A stretch of DNA of 64,000 nt from Oreohelix idahoensis (taxonomy: Eukaryota; Mollusca; Gastropoda; Stylommatophora; Oreohelicidae), in contig JAMPIV010021215.1 in the NCBI GenBank assembly GCA_024509875.1, positions 310,001 through 374,000 of the forward strand. Direction: 5' to 3'. The notes under the pieces were generated by a model. The model saw only the letters and a program-made list of their open reading frames with translations. It ran no database searches and was not told where the DNA came from. The position numbers and the translations under genes are program-made. Shown in pieces: positions 10,711 to 19,957 of this stretch. Within the stretch, counting starts at the first letter, position 1, and the number at the start of each line of letters is the position of its first letter.

Positions 10711-11714
10711 TCATGATGTACACTGTTCTTTCGATGTACAGTGTTTTGTATTATAATCAACACATGCACTTTTAGCACTTTGCAGAATTGCATCTGTGGG
10801 CTTAAAGTCTGCACAGCATATATCAATGTTAATCTTACACTGTAAAATAGAAGTGAGTGTGTCCACATTCATGGACCTCCTGCAGTCTGTGTGGATAAAT
10901 TTGCAAGGTGGCAAATGCACCCAATACTAAAAACATAAGGGTTCCTCTGCTTGATCCTAGTAAGTACTGAGTTTGATTTCCCCACCATGACATTGCAGTT
11001 GTCACTAGCAAAGCTGATGCAATTTTTCCATGGAATATGAAATTTTGTGAACAGATTATCAACATCACTGAATATCGCCTCACTGGTTCCACCACTGCAT
11101 ACAGGCATGTCCAACAATCTCATTCTTGGTCCCAATCCTTCTTCAAAAACTCTCACCATAATAGCTAACCGCTTCTCTGTTTTCTTGTCATTTGATTCAT
11201 CAACCATTAATGAGAAGGGTGTTTCCCTGCACAGCTTTATCACTGGTTCTGTTGCAGATGGAGCCAGGCAGTTTTTAATGATAAGTGTTGCCTTGGTCCT
11301 CTTCGACTGGAACTTTCTGGCAATATCACTGTCAGGAAACATTACAGGCACCAAGTCACAAAAGTGATCAGCAACAGATGCAGTTAAGTTATGCTGGGCA
11401 ATGAAATTGGCAAATAAAACTTCAGCCCTTATAATGCCACCCTCTTCCTGCTTTGGCTGAGCAAAAAAGGTCTTAATAGATGCCCCCTTCTTCATTGCAA
11501 ACATTTGTTCATGCAATTTCGATATAAAATGTACTTTCAGATCATATAATCCTGAAGCTACTACTTTAATATCTTTGCTGCATACTCTACAAAAAGCATG
11601 GGTTGATCCTAACTTGGATGCATCTACAATGCCAGGAAAGAGTTTAACCCATTCGACCTGAAACTTACCATGACCGGCAAGCTTTTGTTTCTTTGAATTA
11701 GGCTCAGCCATCAT
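10711..11714 (-). pseudogene. BED-finger hAT-like transposase, internally deleted
   Basis: The minus strand opens with MMAEPNSKKQKLAGHGKFQ, then a zinc-finger-like segment (CRVCSKDIKVVASGLYDLK, with His residues following; residues about 40-70). The catalytic-core start follows: PFSLMVDESNDKKTEKRLAI (about residue 170-190) and the FASDNCNVMVGKSNSVL block (about residue 235-252), then IGCICHLANL. The frame then stops near 10869. C-terminal sequence (KINIDICCADFKPTDAILQSAK) follows at 10711-10850 in another frame, so a central segment of several hundred residues is missing. It resembles hAT-derived genes with BED fingers. Not functional as it stands. Confidence 0.65.
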
Positions 11715-12291
11715 TCAGTGGATGAAATATTTCAACTAATAATCTTTGTAGACGAAGAGAATGATTAAAAAATACAACGAACAAAGCAAACGGCTAACAG
11801 CAAAAAAAAAAAAAAATAAAAATAAAAAAAATAAACAAAATTATGAACAGAATATCAAATCTAGGAAGAAAAAACGTACCACCAAATATTTACAAAATTA
11901 TTATTTACGAGTTGGTAGCTTAAAGTGATAACAGATTGCCACTTTATTAAAAAAAAAGCAGCTAATCTCGAGCGCTGGAATAAAGTAGGCCTACTCAACG
12001 CAAAGAAACTTTTTTTTTTTTTTAGTTATGTAGGGCCTACACAGAATATTATGACAATTTATCGGAAATATATTGAGGGGCAAGATGTAGGCCTAACTGG
12101 AAAGATTAAGGCCGCGATTAAATTGCAACAAAGCAAAACAACAGCGATATTTAACCAAGTTATAAGTACTTAGCTTTTTTAAACAAAATGACGTCGTTGA
12201 TAACAGGTAACTTTAAAAATACGTGATGTCACGCCGAAAAACGAAAGCGTTTGAGGCCGAATTCAAAGTGTTTGCCGAATTCTTGGGTATA
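11715..12291. other. hAT-2 subterminal, non-coding
   Basis: A-rich tracts (11804-11835) and AT-rich sequence upstream of the hAT-2 transposase. No independent feature seen. Confidence 0.35.
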
Positions 12292-12299
12292 AAAGGATT

Positions 12300-12915
12300 G
12301 GCAATCCTCCGAATACCGGTCCCAAATGACTCAATACGGTTTGTGTTAGAAAATATCCCTTACAGGGCCTCATTTGGTAATGCAGGTTCAGGGGCGACAT
12401 TAAATGGGGAACAAAAATCTAAAATTACATTTTAATACTCAACAACGGTGGTCGACTAAACCATGGCATCTATGATCATACGGTTGTTGTTCATGCTAAT
12501 AATTTCGTTGACCCTGTACACAGTGAAATTCACACCCACACTATTGAAGGTGTATGGATGCAAGCGAAGAGGAAACAATGTTACCAAGGCGGCACTAGTC
12601 GTGGAAAGTTTCATTCTTATTTAGCAGAGTTTAAGTGGCGCTATAGTCACAAACAACATGTTTTCGGGCAGTATTTACAACTTTTGTGCGAAAATTTCAA
12701 CATATAACCTTCTAACATTATTAATACGTATTGACTTCACTTCACTTTACCGGGCGCCAAAAGTTCCTTTTTGGCAATTTCTGTGTTTCAAGAGTAGTTT
12801 CCCATTCATTTCTACTCGTATATTTTTTATTATATGTCAAAATGAGGCCCTGTAAGGGATATTTTCTAACACAAACCGTACTGAGTCATCTGGGACCGGT
12901 ATTCGGAGGAATGCC
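12300..12915 (+). mobile_element. Merlin DNA transposon, 616 bp, nested in hAT-2
   Basis: Terminal inverted repeats of 76 bp at 12300-12375 and 12840-12915 begin GGCAATCCTCCGAATACCGG / GGCATTCCTCCGAATACCGG. They differ at only a few positions and end at TCATTT. An 8-bp target duplication AAAGGATT lies at 12292-12299 and 12916-12923. Merlin elements make 8-9 bp duplications. The interior encodes the C-terminal end of an ISXO2/IS1016-type transposase. The element is internally deleted and non-autonomous. Confidence 0.85.
12450..12707 (+). pseudogene. Merlin (ISXO2-like) transposase, C-terminal part
   Basis: A short open stretch reads ...YDHTVVVHANNFVDPVHSEI, then HTHTIEGVWMQAKRK, then SYLAEFKWRYSHK and a stop at 12705-12707. 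The NFVDP...HTxTIEGxW...AKRK...YLxEFxWR order is the hallmark of the DDE domain of IS1595/ISXO2-like bacterial transposases and their eukaryotic Merlin relatives. The Glu in TIEGVW corresponds to the last catalytic acid. Both upstream Asp residues are absent because the 5' part of the gene is deleted. Confidence 0.8.
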
Positions 12916-13223
12916 AAAGGATTTGATTGGTTGCTGGGAAAGACCTAAGTTTAAAAACGAACGCCGAGATTTCCGGAATGAAAAATAAAAAAAATTGGTT
13001 TTAAAAAAAAAAAACCTGGGCTAGAAAATATTTTCTGATTTAAAATTAAAAAAAAACTTGGGTTGGAAAATATTTTTAGAATTAAAAAAAAAAAATTGGG
13101 GAAAAGGATGGGGAGGGGGGGGGGGGAGAGAAATCCGTACAACGAGTCTGTACGGCCGTACACTGCTAAAAGTATCAAAAATCCATACATTGTACAAAAA
13201 ATTCGTACAGGTTGACAGGTATG

Positions 13224-13325
13224 GTATTAGAAATCTGACTTTATTTTCTTGAATTAGTACACCATATGTCCTAATTAAAACCCACCAAGGTTTGAACGGG
13301 ATACTTTATTTAAATAAAAAAATCT
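13224..13325 (+). repeat. Repeat Y, right part
   Basis: Continues repeat Y after hAT-2: GTATTAGAAATCTGACTTTA... with the short interspersed motif (minus strand, 13264-13293), then AAAAAAATCTGTTAAATAAA. The order matches 43300-43430. Confidence 0.5.
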
Positions 13326-13540
13326 GTTAAATAAACACTGGTCACCAGCCCCAGTAGTTCCCAGTAGAACAAGAGATGAGACGAAGATACTGGAGATAGA
13401 TAGAAAAACACATTGAGGAAACCTGTTAATAGCATTACCAGGCAGTCCTTGCTCTGGAATCCTGGGGGTAAGAAAGGAAGAGGTAGACCAAAAACAACAC
13501 GGAGAAAAGAACTGCAGATAGACATGAAGGGGATGAAGAT
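13325..13540 (+). pseudogene. LINE-B C-terminal tail
   Basis: Frameshifted tail: EMRRRYWR-like, then THIEETC/LRKP-like, CSGILG and [17 protein letters not shown] (about 13370-13520). It has the same order as LINE-B tails at 46050 and 54004-54300. It lies directly against the resuming gypsy protease, so repeat Y and this tail may be part of one compound insertion. Confidence 0.6.
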
Positions 13541-14530
13541 GCATTCGTTATCACTAGAGGCATGAGTAGAAATTTTATCCTAGGAAGAGATTTTCTGTCA
13601 AAACACCAAGCCCGGATATATTTTGATCTATGGAAAATAAAAATAAATGAAGAATATGTAGAACTCCAAGATGACATCCATATTGCATCATTCGTTTAAC
13701 AGCCCCGGTTACCCTCTTACCAAATTCATTAGTCAAAGCCAAGGGTAGGATCAAAGCGTCACAATATATAAAACCTGGACAAATTATTCACGTGGAACCC
13801 ATACCGGGAGAAGATATAAATGATGACCCAATGCTATTTATTACGGAAGGAATAGCAGAAGTCACAACAAACAGAGACTTCCCGGTTATGATAGTCAACA
13901 CATCTGGTAAAACGACAACCATTGCTAGAGGTGCTATCATAGCTCAAGTACAATCATCCTCCATATGAGACACCAACAAAACTAAACAAGGTAACACTGA
14001 CCGACATAATGCAGGCGAGAGTCATACCCATCAATCCCCGCCCCCACATCAGACCACACAATACACCCCCCGCCACCCCATTGACTCTGCTGCATGGCAC
14101 GTTAGGTCTAGAGGTAAGACTGATCAAGATAGGAGGTTTCATAAACAAAACATCACTTCGCAGAACCATACCCATCAAGTCCCCGCGACAGACAACACAA
14201 TCCCCCCCCCCCCCCCGCCGCCCCCAAGGTTCAGTGCAAGTGCTTCGACACACCATAATACCCCCATGGAGAAAGACGGAGAGTTCAAAACAAGCTAAAC
14301 AATTGCCCGGAGGATACCTGGAAGCACCCACAAGAGAAATGGTAAACACGGATGGCACAGAATATTATCAGAACACCTGCAAATATCGAACACGAAGACA
14401 ACCAGAAATCGATTATCAGTTTAAATACCCAGATATGGTTGATCAAGAGATCATTATAGAAGCCTATCGGAGTACACAGTCTCCTAAGCCTAAGGAAAAA
14501 CGTAGCCCCACGAGGAACACTGGCGAACTG
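13541..14530 (+). pseudogene. Gypsy protease end and protease-RT linker
   Basis: After the insertions the frame resumes with [20 protein letters not shown] (ILGRDFL is the second conserved block of retropepsins), then KHQARIYFDLWKIKI. A frameshift leads to TAPVTLLPNSLVKAKGRI, GEDINDDPMLFITEGIAEV and TIARGAIIAQVQSS. This matches the segment that normally separates protease from RT in Ty3/gypsy polyproteins. No RT follows: from about 13975 there is Pro- and Thr-rich sequence with a C-run (about 14203-14217). Together with 9874-10340 it is one disrupted element; LTRs were not found. Confidence 0.6.
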
Positions 14531-14739
14531 TGAGAGAAATTTGTCGCGCGATGACATTTTTCGCGATGACATTTTTCGCGCGAATGTAAGAAAACAAATG
14601 TAAGAAAAAGTACAGTGCTCCGTTTGGCTTCGAAATTTCAACAATTTTAATCTGTGGGTGAATAAAGACACAAGTACCAACAAGTCTTATTACAATACTG
14701 TTATTGATACTGCTGATCAGAATCAACATAATTGCACTC
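14531..14739. repeat. Short direct repeat of GCGATGACATTTTTCGCG type
   Basis: CGCGATGACATTTTTCGCG is tandemly doubled at about 14548-14583. The rest of the interval has no recognisable feature. Confidence 0.4.
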
Positions 14740-14945
14740 TGAGTAAGCCCATAGGTGCTCAGACTCCTTCAGCATATGTCAAAGGGTATGAATGTTAACT
14801 GTTCCTGTTATGCACTGGTTGTATAAGTGACAGATGCATCCTCTCAAACGTCCATCCCTGCTAGCCTTACATCTGATGCCAAATTCCAGCAATCTTAGCC
14901 TTGCAGTGTTGTTTTCTGACAGATGATCGTTAATTACAATGACAT
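14740..14945 (-). pseudogene. LINE-C 3' coding end fragment
   Basis: This antisense piece matches the end of the LINE-C protein (60620-60850 on plus): SRLRLLEFGIKRK-type, GCIRREYNQ-type and ICWGRLSSYGF-type blocks are recognisable in degenerate form. It sits in the intron or flank on the 3' side of the host exons. Confidence 0.55.
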
Positions 14946-14997
14946 TCTCAAAAGTAATTTTACATCCAGTTCTCTATGCACCATAAACAATTCTGGT
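14932..14997 (+). repeat. 60-bp direct repeat, copy 1, flanking host exon 3
   Basis: TTACAATGACATTCTCAAAAGTAA-type sequence through CCAGTTCTCTATGCA. A second copy with a few changes lies at 15243-15306. The 53-bp exon lies between them. Confidence 0.6.
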
Positions 14998-15145
14998 GGA
15001 AAGAGACAGTGGAGAAAGCATGGGTTGAAAAGGAAAGAGTGACCCAGAAATTCGCAGAAAGTACAAAAGAGAGATTATGATAAAAAGCACATGTCAATAC
15101 TTATATATGAAGCCTATGTTAAATCATGTTTCAAGCAGCACTCAC

Positions 15146-15198
15146 ATCATCCAAGAATATCTCCAGTTCAGCACCAGTGTAGGGGTCACCATTAAATC
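15146..15198 (-). CDS. Host membrane protein gene, exon 3 of 3 visible
   Basis: A 53-bp exon preceded by a pyrimidine-rich acceptor ending AAAACAG (AG at 15199-15200) and followed by donor GTGAGT starting at 15145. It enters in phase 1, completing the Gly codon split with the previous exon, and reads FNGDPYTGAELEIFLDD, ending in phase 0. The acidic, soluble character suggests a loop or tail after the membrane segment. Later exons were not found before the window becomes LINE and gypsy sequence. Confidence 0.55.
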
Positions 15199-15242
15199 CT
15201 GTTTTAGTAGAAAAAAAAATGTATAAAAATGAAAATGGTAAG

Positions 15243-15306
15243 TCTGATTACAATAACATTTTCAAAAGTAATCTTACATCCAGTTCTCGATGCATAAAAA
15301 GAATTC
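15243..15306 (+). repeat. 60-bp direct repeat, copy 2
   Basis: TTACAATAACATTTTCAAAAGTAA-type through CCAGTTCTCGATGCA. Partner of 14932-14997. Confidence 0.6.
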
Positions 15307-15484
15307 CTAAAGCTACTACAGCTCATTAACAAATCATCTATTTTTTAAATCGAATTACTTGTCCATAGTGGTGAGACATATGTTATAACAGCATAATTAT
15401 GGACCTCATATGTGACAATCACCAAAAATGAAAAAAACCAAGTTAAAAGTAAGCAACATAACAGCAAGACAAAAGTATATGTAC

Positions 15485-15611
15485 CATAGTTTTTGGGATC
15501 CAGTGTGTCAGAGTTGACAATAAAAACATTGATGATAAGGACCAAAGGTGTACTCAAAATGGCAGCAATCAACACCCAGCACACTGTTAAGAAGTATGTT
15601 ATCACCAGAGC
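15485..15611 (-). CDS. Host membrane protein gene, exon 2 (transmembrane)
   Basis: A 127-bp exon between acceptor ...TTTTCTTTTAG (AG at 15612-15613) and donor GTACAT starting at 15484. It reads ALVITYFLTVCWVLIAAILS followed by TPLVLIINVF, one long hydrophobic span of about 28 residues, then IVNSDTLDPKNY and the first base of a Gly codon. It enters in phase 0, as the previous exon requires, and leaves in phase 1, as the next one needs. The ITYFLTVCWVLIA pattern resembles the third membrane helix of PLP/M6 proteins (ITYxLxxxWxLxxxxL). Confidence 0.6.
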
Positions 15612-15947
15612 CTAAAAGAAAAAATTGTTGCTCTTTTTAAAATGGACTGACATTTCTTCCAGCAAATTTACTACTTGATTTGATTGTATCTTTGCCAAAA
15701 CAGTTCCCCACAAGTCTTTGCACAATGTTAATTTTCTGAAACAGCTAAAACTGAGAAACTTAAAAAACTGTTATTGTGGAAATTAAGATCATGACTGCAT
15801 ATAAACTGTAAATTGTTGATACTGACTGCAAACAGAGAATCTGATATAGATTGATCCCTCTTAATGGCTGAATAAATAGTAATCTCCTGCCAAATGCTTT
15901 ACTGACTAAAGATGCATGGTTTTAGAATAATGAATCAGAAAACTCAC

Positions 15948-16107
15948 AAATATGTTGAGACCTTGAGCACAGCGATTCTTTGTGAATGAGTTAAACACCC
16001 GTCGGCTTGTAGGTTCAGAAGACAGGTGGCCAGCAGTTAATAACAAGGTGCCAACCACAAACATGCCGACTACAGCGCCGATTATTGTGTACTCCATGAA
16101 CCACAAC
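15948..16107 (-). CDS. Host membrane protein gene, exon 1 visible; PLP/M6-like
   Basis: A 160-bp exon bounded by acceptor ...CTGTTGTAG (AG at 16108-16109) and donor GTGAGT starting at 15947. It reads LWFMEYTIIGAVVGMFVVGT, a continuing helix (LLLTAGHL), then SSEPTSRRVFNSFTKNRCAQ and GLNIF. A hydrophobic helix, a TR.RVF-type loop and a C.xGLN.F junction into the next helix is the arrangement of the second and third membrane segments of the proteolipid/M6 family. Those are four-pass proteins of the plasma membrane, mostly in neural and epithelial cells. Three exons with consistent phases and consensus splice sites are strong evidence for a real gene. The family call rests on pattern resemblance only, and another four-pass family is possible. 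The upstream exon with the N-terminal helix was not found, and the introns are filled with mobile elements. Confidence 0.6.
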
Positions 16108-16139
16108 CTACAACAGAGATTGAATAAAAAGATCAATAT

Positions 16140-16512
16140 GTGTCAATACATATGTGTGTTCTTCTTCTTTTGTTTGTTTCATAGAAAACGATAAAATAAA
16201 CAGATAAATAAATTAAACCAAAAACCATCTTTCTCAACAATTCCCTTCTCCCCACCCATACCCCTTTCACATGTTCGTCTACACTCCTTACATATTTTTT
16301 CCTTCTACATTAAAGCTTGCTTTGTATCATACCTGTTTTCTATAAAATATGTTCATAACAATTTTACAGTTACCAACCTCTTAACGAATTTATCACTTTA
16401 CTTCCGCTCATAAACATAAATGAACTCACGCAAAGAAATGTATACGGATGAAAATGATTAAGATGAATTTGATAAACTCGCGAAAAAATCCCCATAATTT
16501 GACACTCTCTTG
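16140..16512. other. Intronic or upstream sequence, no feature
   Basis: Pyrimidine-rich and AT-rich sequence upstream of the host exon. No further exon with a usable acceptor, donor and phase was recognised. Confidence 0.3.
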
Positions 16513-16734
16513 TTACGTAATGTTATTGTTGATGATAATCGACATCAGTGCACTCCAGGCTACACATAGGTACTCAGTCTCCCTCAGCAAAAGCCGAAAG
16601 CTTTGAATGCTAAAGGTTGCTCTAGTGCACTGGTTGTACACATGGGTGCATTCTCTTATGCGTCTATCCCTGCTAGTCTTACGTTTGATGCCAAGTTCCA
16701 GCAATCTTAGCCCTGTTAATTTATCTATTGCCGT
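16513..16734 (-). pseudogene. LINE-C 3' end fragment
   Basis: Minus strand reads EEDTAIDKLTGLRLLELGIK, then RKTSRDRRIRECTHVYNQCT and SFRLLLRETEYLCVAWSALM. These are the counterparts of the end of LINE-C (AAIDESSRLRLLEFGIKRK and so on at 60655-60850). At 16734 it fuses in frame to a LINE-A tail, making a chimeric open frame that is an accident of insertion, not a gene. Confidence 0.65.
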
Positions 16735-16878
16735 GTCTTCTTCTTTGATCCTTAGCTGCAGACTGTCAAAGCAGTCAGTGGTGGCATCTTGTAGGGCAGC
16801 AACAAATTGCTTCCACCCTGCTCGGTCGGCGGCCATCCTTCGTACAGTGCCCCAACTCTGGTTCATTCTTTGCATCTG
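16735..16878 (-). pseudogene. LINE-A 3' tail, short 5'-truncated copy
   Basis: Minus strand reads LQMQRMNQSWGTVRRMAADR, then AGWKQFVAALQDAT, the last residues of LINE-A (compare 35510-35626). It ends in a GAA-type repeat (TTCTTCTTT on plus at 16737-16746), as the other LINE-A and SINE-A tails do. Confidence 0.75.
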
Positions 16879-16879
16879 T

Positions 16880-17728
16880 AACGAAATCAGTCGTGAAATT
16901 TTTATAACTCTCATTCACTCCGGCAGTATCACTCATCATCCTATTATTTGGCATATTTATTGCCCTTACATTCTTTTACCGTGACCACTATTTACGTTCT
17001 GCCAGGTGAACTGTGGTATTATCGTAACAATACACAGTCAGCGGTAATACGTTTATCTCTTTGAGTCGCCGGCCACCATTGATAGGAGACGATCCTCGTT
17101 TAACACAATATAGTCTCGTACGAGGATGAATAGGAAGCCAATATTGTCTGTCTGAGAGAGCCGTCTGAGGTGTGCGGAAACACAGGCGTTAATGAGATAA
17201 TAGCTTTCGCCGGGCCATTCCTGTGAGATTATTACAGATAATCTGTCTGGGAAGACGATATGGGCGGAAGGTAGCATCTGGCCATCAAAGAGTTCACAGA
17301 TTTGTTTGTGAGTTGGCGGAAATATTACGTCTTATTATAAAGAGGTCACGCGTTGGAATATTAAATGTAATATTTTAAAACACGCGGGGGAGATTATGAA
17401 TTTAAACACCCCAACCCATATAGTGCTAAAGAGCTCACCATTGGTTTGATTTGAGAGCCGGAATATGCTTTGGTTCTCATTGGCAAGTTTGCCGTGAAGT
17501 ACAATCTGTGATTCAAACTGAGAATGAGAGATATAATATAGCGAAATTGGAGACACAGATCAGAGACTACATCGCATTGTCAAATGAGCAAACTCCCAGA
17601 TGCTAGTGAGACATCGGACTTAGAATTCCATAATTATAAGTGACAGATTGAGTATTTGGGCAACTTTGGAACTTACAAGTAAACACGCATATTTAAATAC
17701 AAAGACTGGAAAACTTAAAAGGACCAGG
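16880..17728. repeat. Dispersed repeat X, copy X1
   Basis: Matches 50138-51058 over most of its length. Shared landmarks are TTTATAACTC...CACTCCGGCAGTATCAC near the start, CGCCAGGTGAACTGT, GAAGACGATATGGGCGGAAG, AAGAGGTCACGCGTTGGAATA and TAATTATAAGTGACAGAT near the end. No open reading frame is shared. Its right end is cut by SINE-T2. I cannot tell whether it is an LTR, a non-autonomous transposon or a transposon-internal region. Confidence 0.7.
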
Positions 17729-17729
17729 A

Positions 17730-18000
17730 TGGGAGCCGCGCTGGTGTAATGGCTTCGGTGTTGTACTGCCGACCAGATGTTCATGGTTCAAACCTGGGCG
17801 TCAGCGTTTGAAGAAATGTTTACGGCCGGAAATTTGACTGAATAGCCTGAACGGCTCCTGTGATAAACCCTCTGTGGATGGGAAGGAGCGAAGCTCCTGA
17901 CCGGGTTGGAAGGAAAGTCCTCAGGTTCCCCAGCCTCGCAATGACATGTTATTGGGCCGAAGGGCTGAAAGCCCAAGTGCCGCTGGTTAAGGAAAAAAAA
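17730..18000 (+). mobile_element. tRNA-derived SINE (SINE-T2)
   Basis: Starts GGGAGCCGCGCT with an A-box-like TGGTGTAATGG (17741-17751) and an excellent B box GGTTCAAACCT (about 17784-17794), spaced as in a tRNA gene. A body with an inverted GGAGCGAAGCTCC element follows, ending GGAAAAAAAAAAAA. Flanking 13-bp repeats AAAAGGACCAGGA (17717-17729) and AAAAGGCCCAGGA (18001-18013) differ at one base and are the target duplication. It would be transcribed by RNA polymerase III and copied by a partner LINE, which is not identified. Confidence 0.8.
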
Positions 18001-18016
18001 AAAAGGCCCAGGACAG

Positions 18017-19473
18017 TGATAAAGTTGATAAAGTTGAATATTTTATTCCCGTTAATGATATCCACCAAAAGGATAAATATAAGTGGATGGAAGCAGACAT
18101 CATCATCATCAGTGGATAAGATCTCTATGGTGTTGCTTGCTCCACTGTAGTGTATGGAATGTCAACTTGACCTACGCAGTGGTGTGTAGACATGGATTGA
18201 GTGTACAATGTGCGAATGATGATAAGGGTTCGTGTTGTTGACAAATGTTCTTTTCTCACACTCATGTATGACTGGAAGTCATCGACACCAACGACTGTGT
18301 ACCTTTTCTAAAGTTTAATTGGACGTACACACTCGACAGCACAGATAGTGACAAATCACAGGTTGGCATAATACATCATAGTACAGTGGATAAATGGTCT
18401 TGCAATGTTACATGGGCACTCATGTAGAATAATATTATAATGGACTGTCAGTAGCCAAGCCCTCAGTATCGCCCATACATATAAATCATCTGACTTCACT
18501 GACTGAGCACGTCAGCTTATAAACAATATTTCAGATGGCTTCTAAACCTAATCTCGTTTAGCGACGATTCTTCAACATAATGTTCAGCACATATTTTTTC
18601 ATATAATAATATTGAACCGCTAATAAAGGGTTCTCATGTGTAGCAGTGATCTCTGGACTAAACAAGCGATAATACGGGCATCCCCTTTTCTCTTCTTGAA
18701 AGTCACTACATGTTTTGGTTCCAAGATGGCTTCACTCGTGAGCTGTCACTCACGTTTGGATACAGATAATGAATCTGTCCTAAAGTTAGTCATTCATAAA
18801 ACATTTCATTGCTCTGTAGATTTGATCATGAACAATTGACTGCATTCTACAGAATATAGTGCTGCTAGGAATCGAAGTCGTTTTCATCGAGTCAAATATA
18901 TTCTCTTATCGAAAATGGTGGCTTCGATCGAGAGTTCATAAGAGTATCTTTGATTACCTTGGTATAGGAAATATGAAACTGCCATTCCTTGGCAATACGA
19001 ATAAACACTGGGGTAAAGCATACACGATAGGTCTAGACGACTATCACTTTCCCCACAAATACTGAGATCACTTTTTCCCCGGCGACAGGCCGACATAGGA
19101 AACACAGTCCCTATCAGGACGAAGCCAAATCACACCACACTCTAGCGACACATCCGCCGAATAGCCTTTGACCTCTCTAGAGACAACAGAACATATAGTT
19201 CGACTTAGATATGTAAAGATATACAGATATAAGACAGACTCGTCCTACTCAGACAAACAATACACATAAATTCAGGCCATAGATATTCTGAAGCAAGAAC
19301 AATCTATTATTACCCAAACAACGAATAAATCGCAGTAAAATGGATTCATCCGCGGAGTTTGATCGAAGAGACGGCACAACTTTCAAGGGAAGTAACTCAA
19401 TAATGACTTTCCCTTAAGCACTAAAAAATTACCTATGTATAATATTGTAAGATATCAAAGACTGCACGTAACA
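18017..19473 (-). repeat. Element 1, 3' LTR
   Basis: On the minus strand it runs TGTTACGTGC...CTTTATCA. It includes the GATAAAGTT doublet at 18018-18036 and a CATCATCATCATCAG stretch near 18100. Its partner is 25998-27458. Confidence 0.92.
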
Positions 19474-19957
19474 GTCTTACCACACCTCCCGGGAAAAAAA
19501 AAATGGAACATTTTTTTTTTTTTGAAATACATCTAGGAGCAACGTACAATAGGCTCACAACGCATGAATAATGCGCAGATGAAAATATCAGGAATACCTA
19601 TAACGCCTAATATGAGGCTAAGTCGACTTATGGAGCGACTGGTGAGAATGTGTCTCATAAACTGAGAGAAATTATTTCTCTACAAGTATATTTTTCCAGG
19701 AAGGTGTCATCAAAGTATAATACAATTCTGGCAATTACACAATGCCTAAAAAATTCATATCATCATTTCGTATTAGATATCTTAAATTTATGATTTATGA
19801 AGAAAAAATCATCAAAGCACAGCGGTGAATAAACATCAATGAACCGCTATGTAGTGATACAATCATTATATTATTAAATTACAAATGTGTATCTATCATG
19901 ATATAGAAAAGGAACTACTATAGAACTAGACATATCAAGAAGTCTAAGCCCTAATAG
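19474..19957. other. Element 1, 3' untranslated region
   Basis: Contains the candidate polypurine tract next to the LTR, an A/T homopolymer pair (19496-19522) and AT-rich sequence up to the gag-pol stop. No other feature. Confidence 0.5.

Larger units (their letters stand above)
10492..13223 (-). mobile_element. hAT-2 DNA transposon carrying a Merlin insertion
   Basis: Termini are inverted: CATACCTGTGAACCT at 10492-10506 and AGGTTGACAGGTATG at 13209-13223. Both are flanked by the same 6 bp, GTATTA (10486-10491 and 13224-13229). Inward, both ends contain CTGTACG/CGTACAG-like and AAAAATCC-type repeats. The minus-strand transposase remnant lies at 10711-11714. The 6-bp duplication is shorter than the usual 8 bp for hAT. 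The element interrupts repeat Y, which resumes in register on both sides. Confidence 0.55.

Noticed and set aside
14009..14533. 174-codon plus frame as an env gene
   Set aside because: Pro-rich with a C homopolymer, no signal peptide or membrane span; more likely decayed linker sequence.
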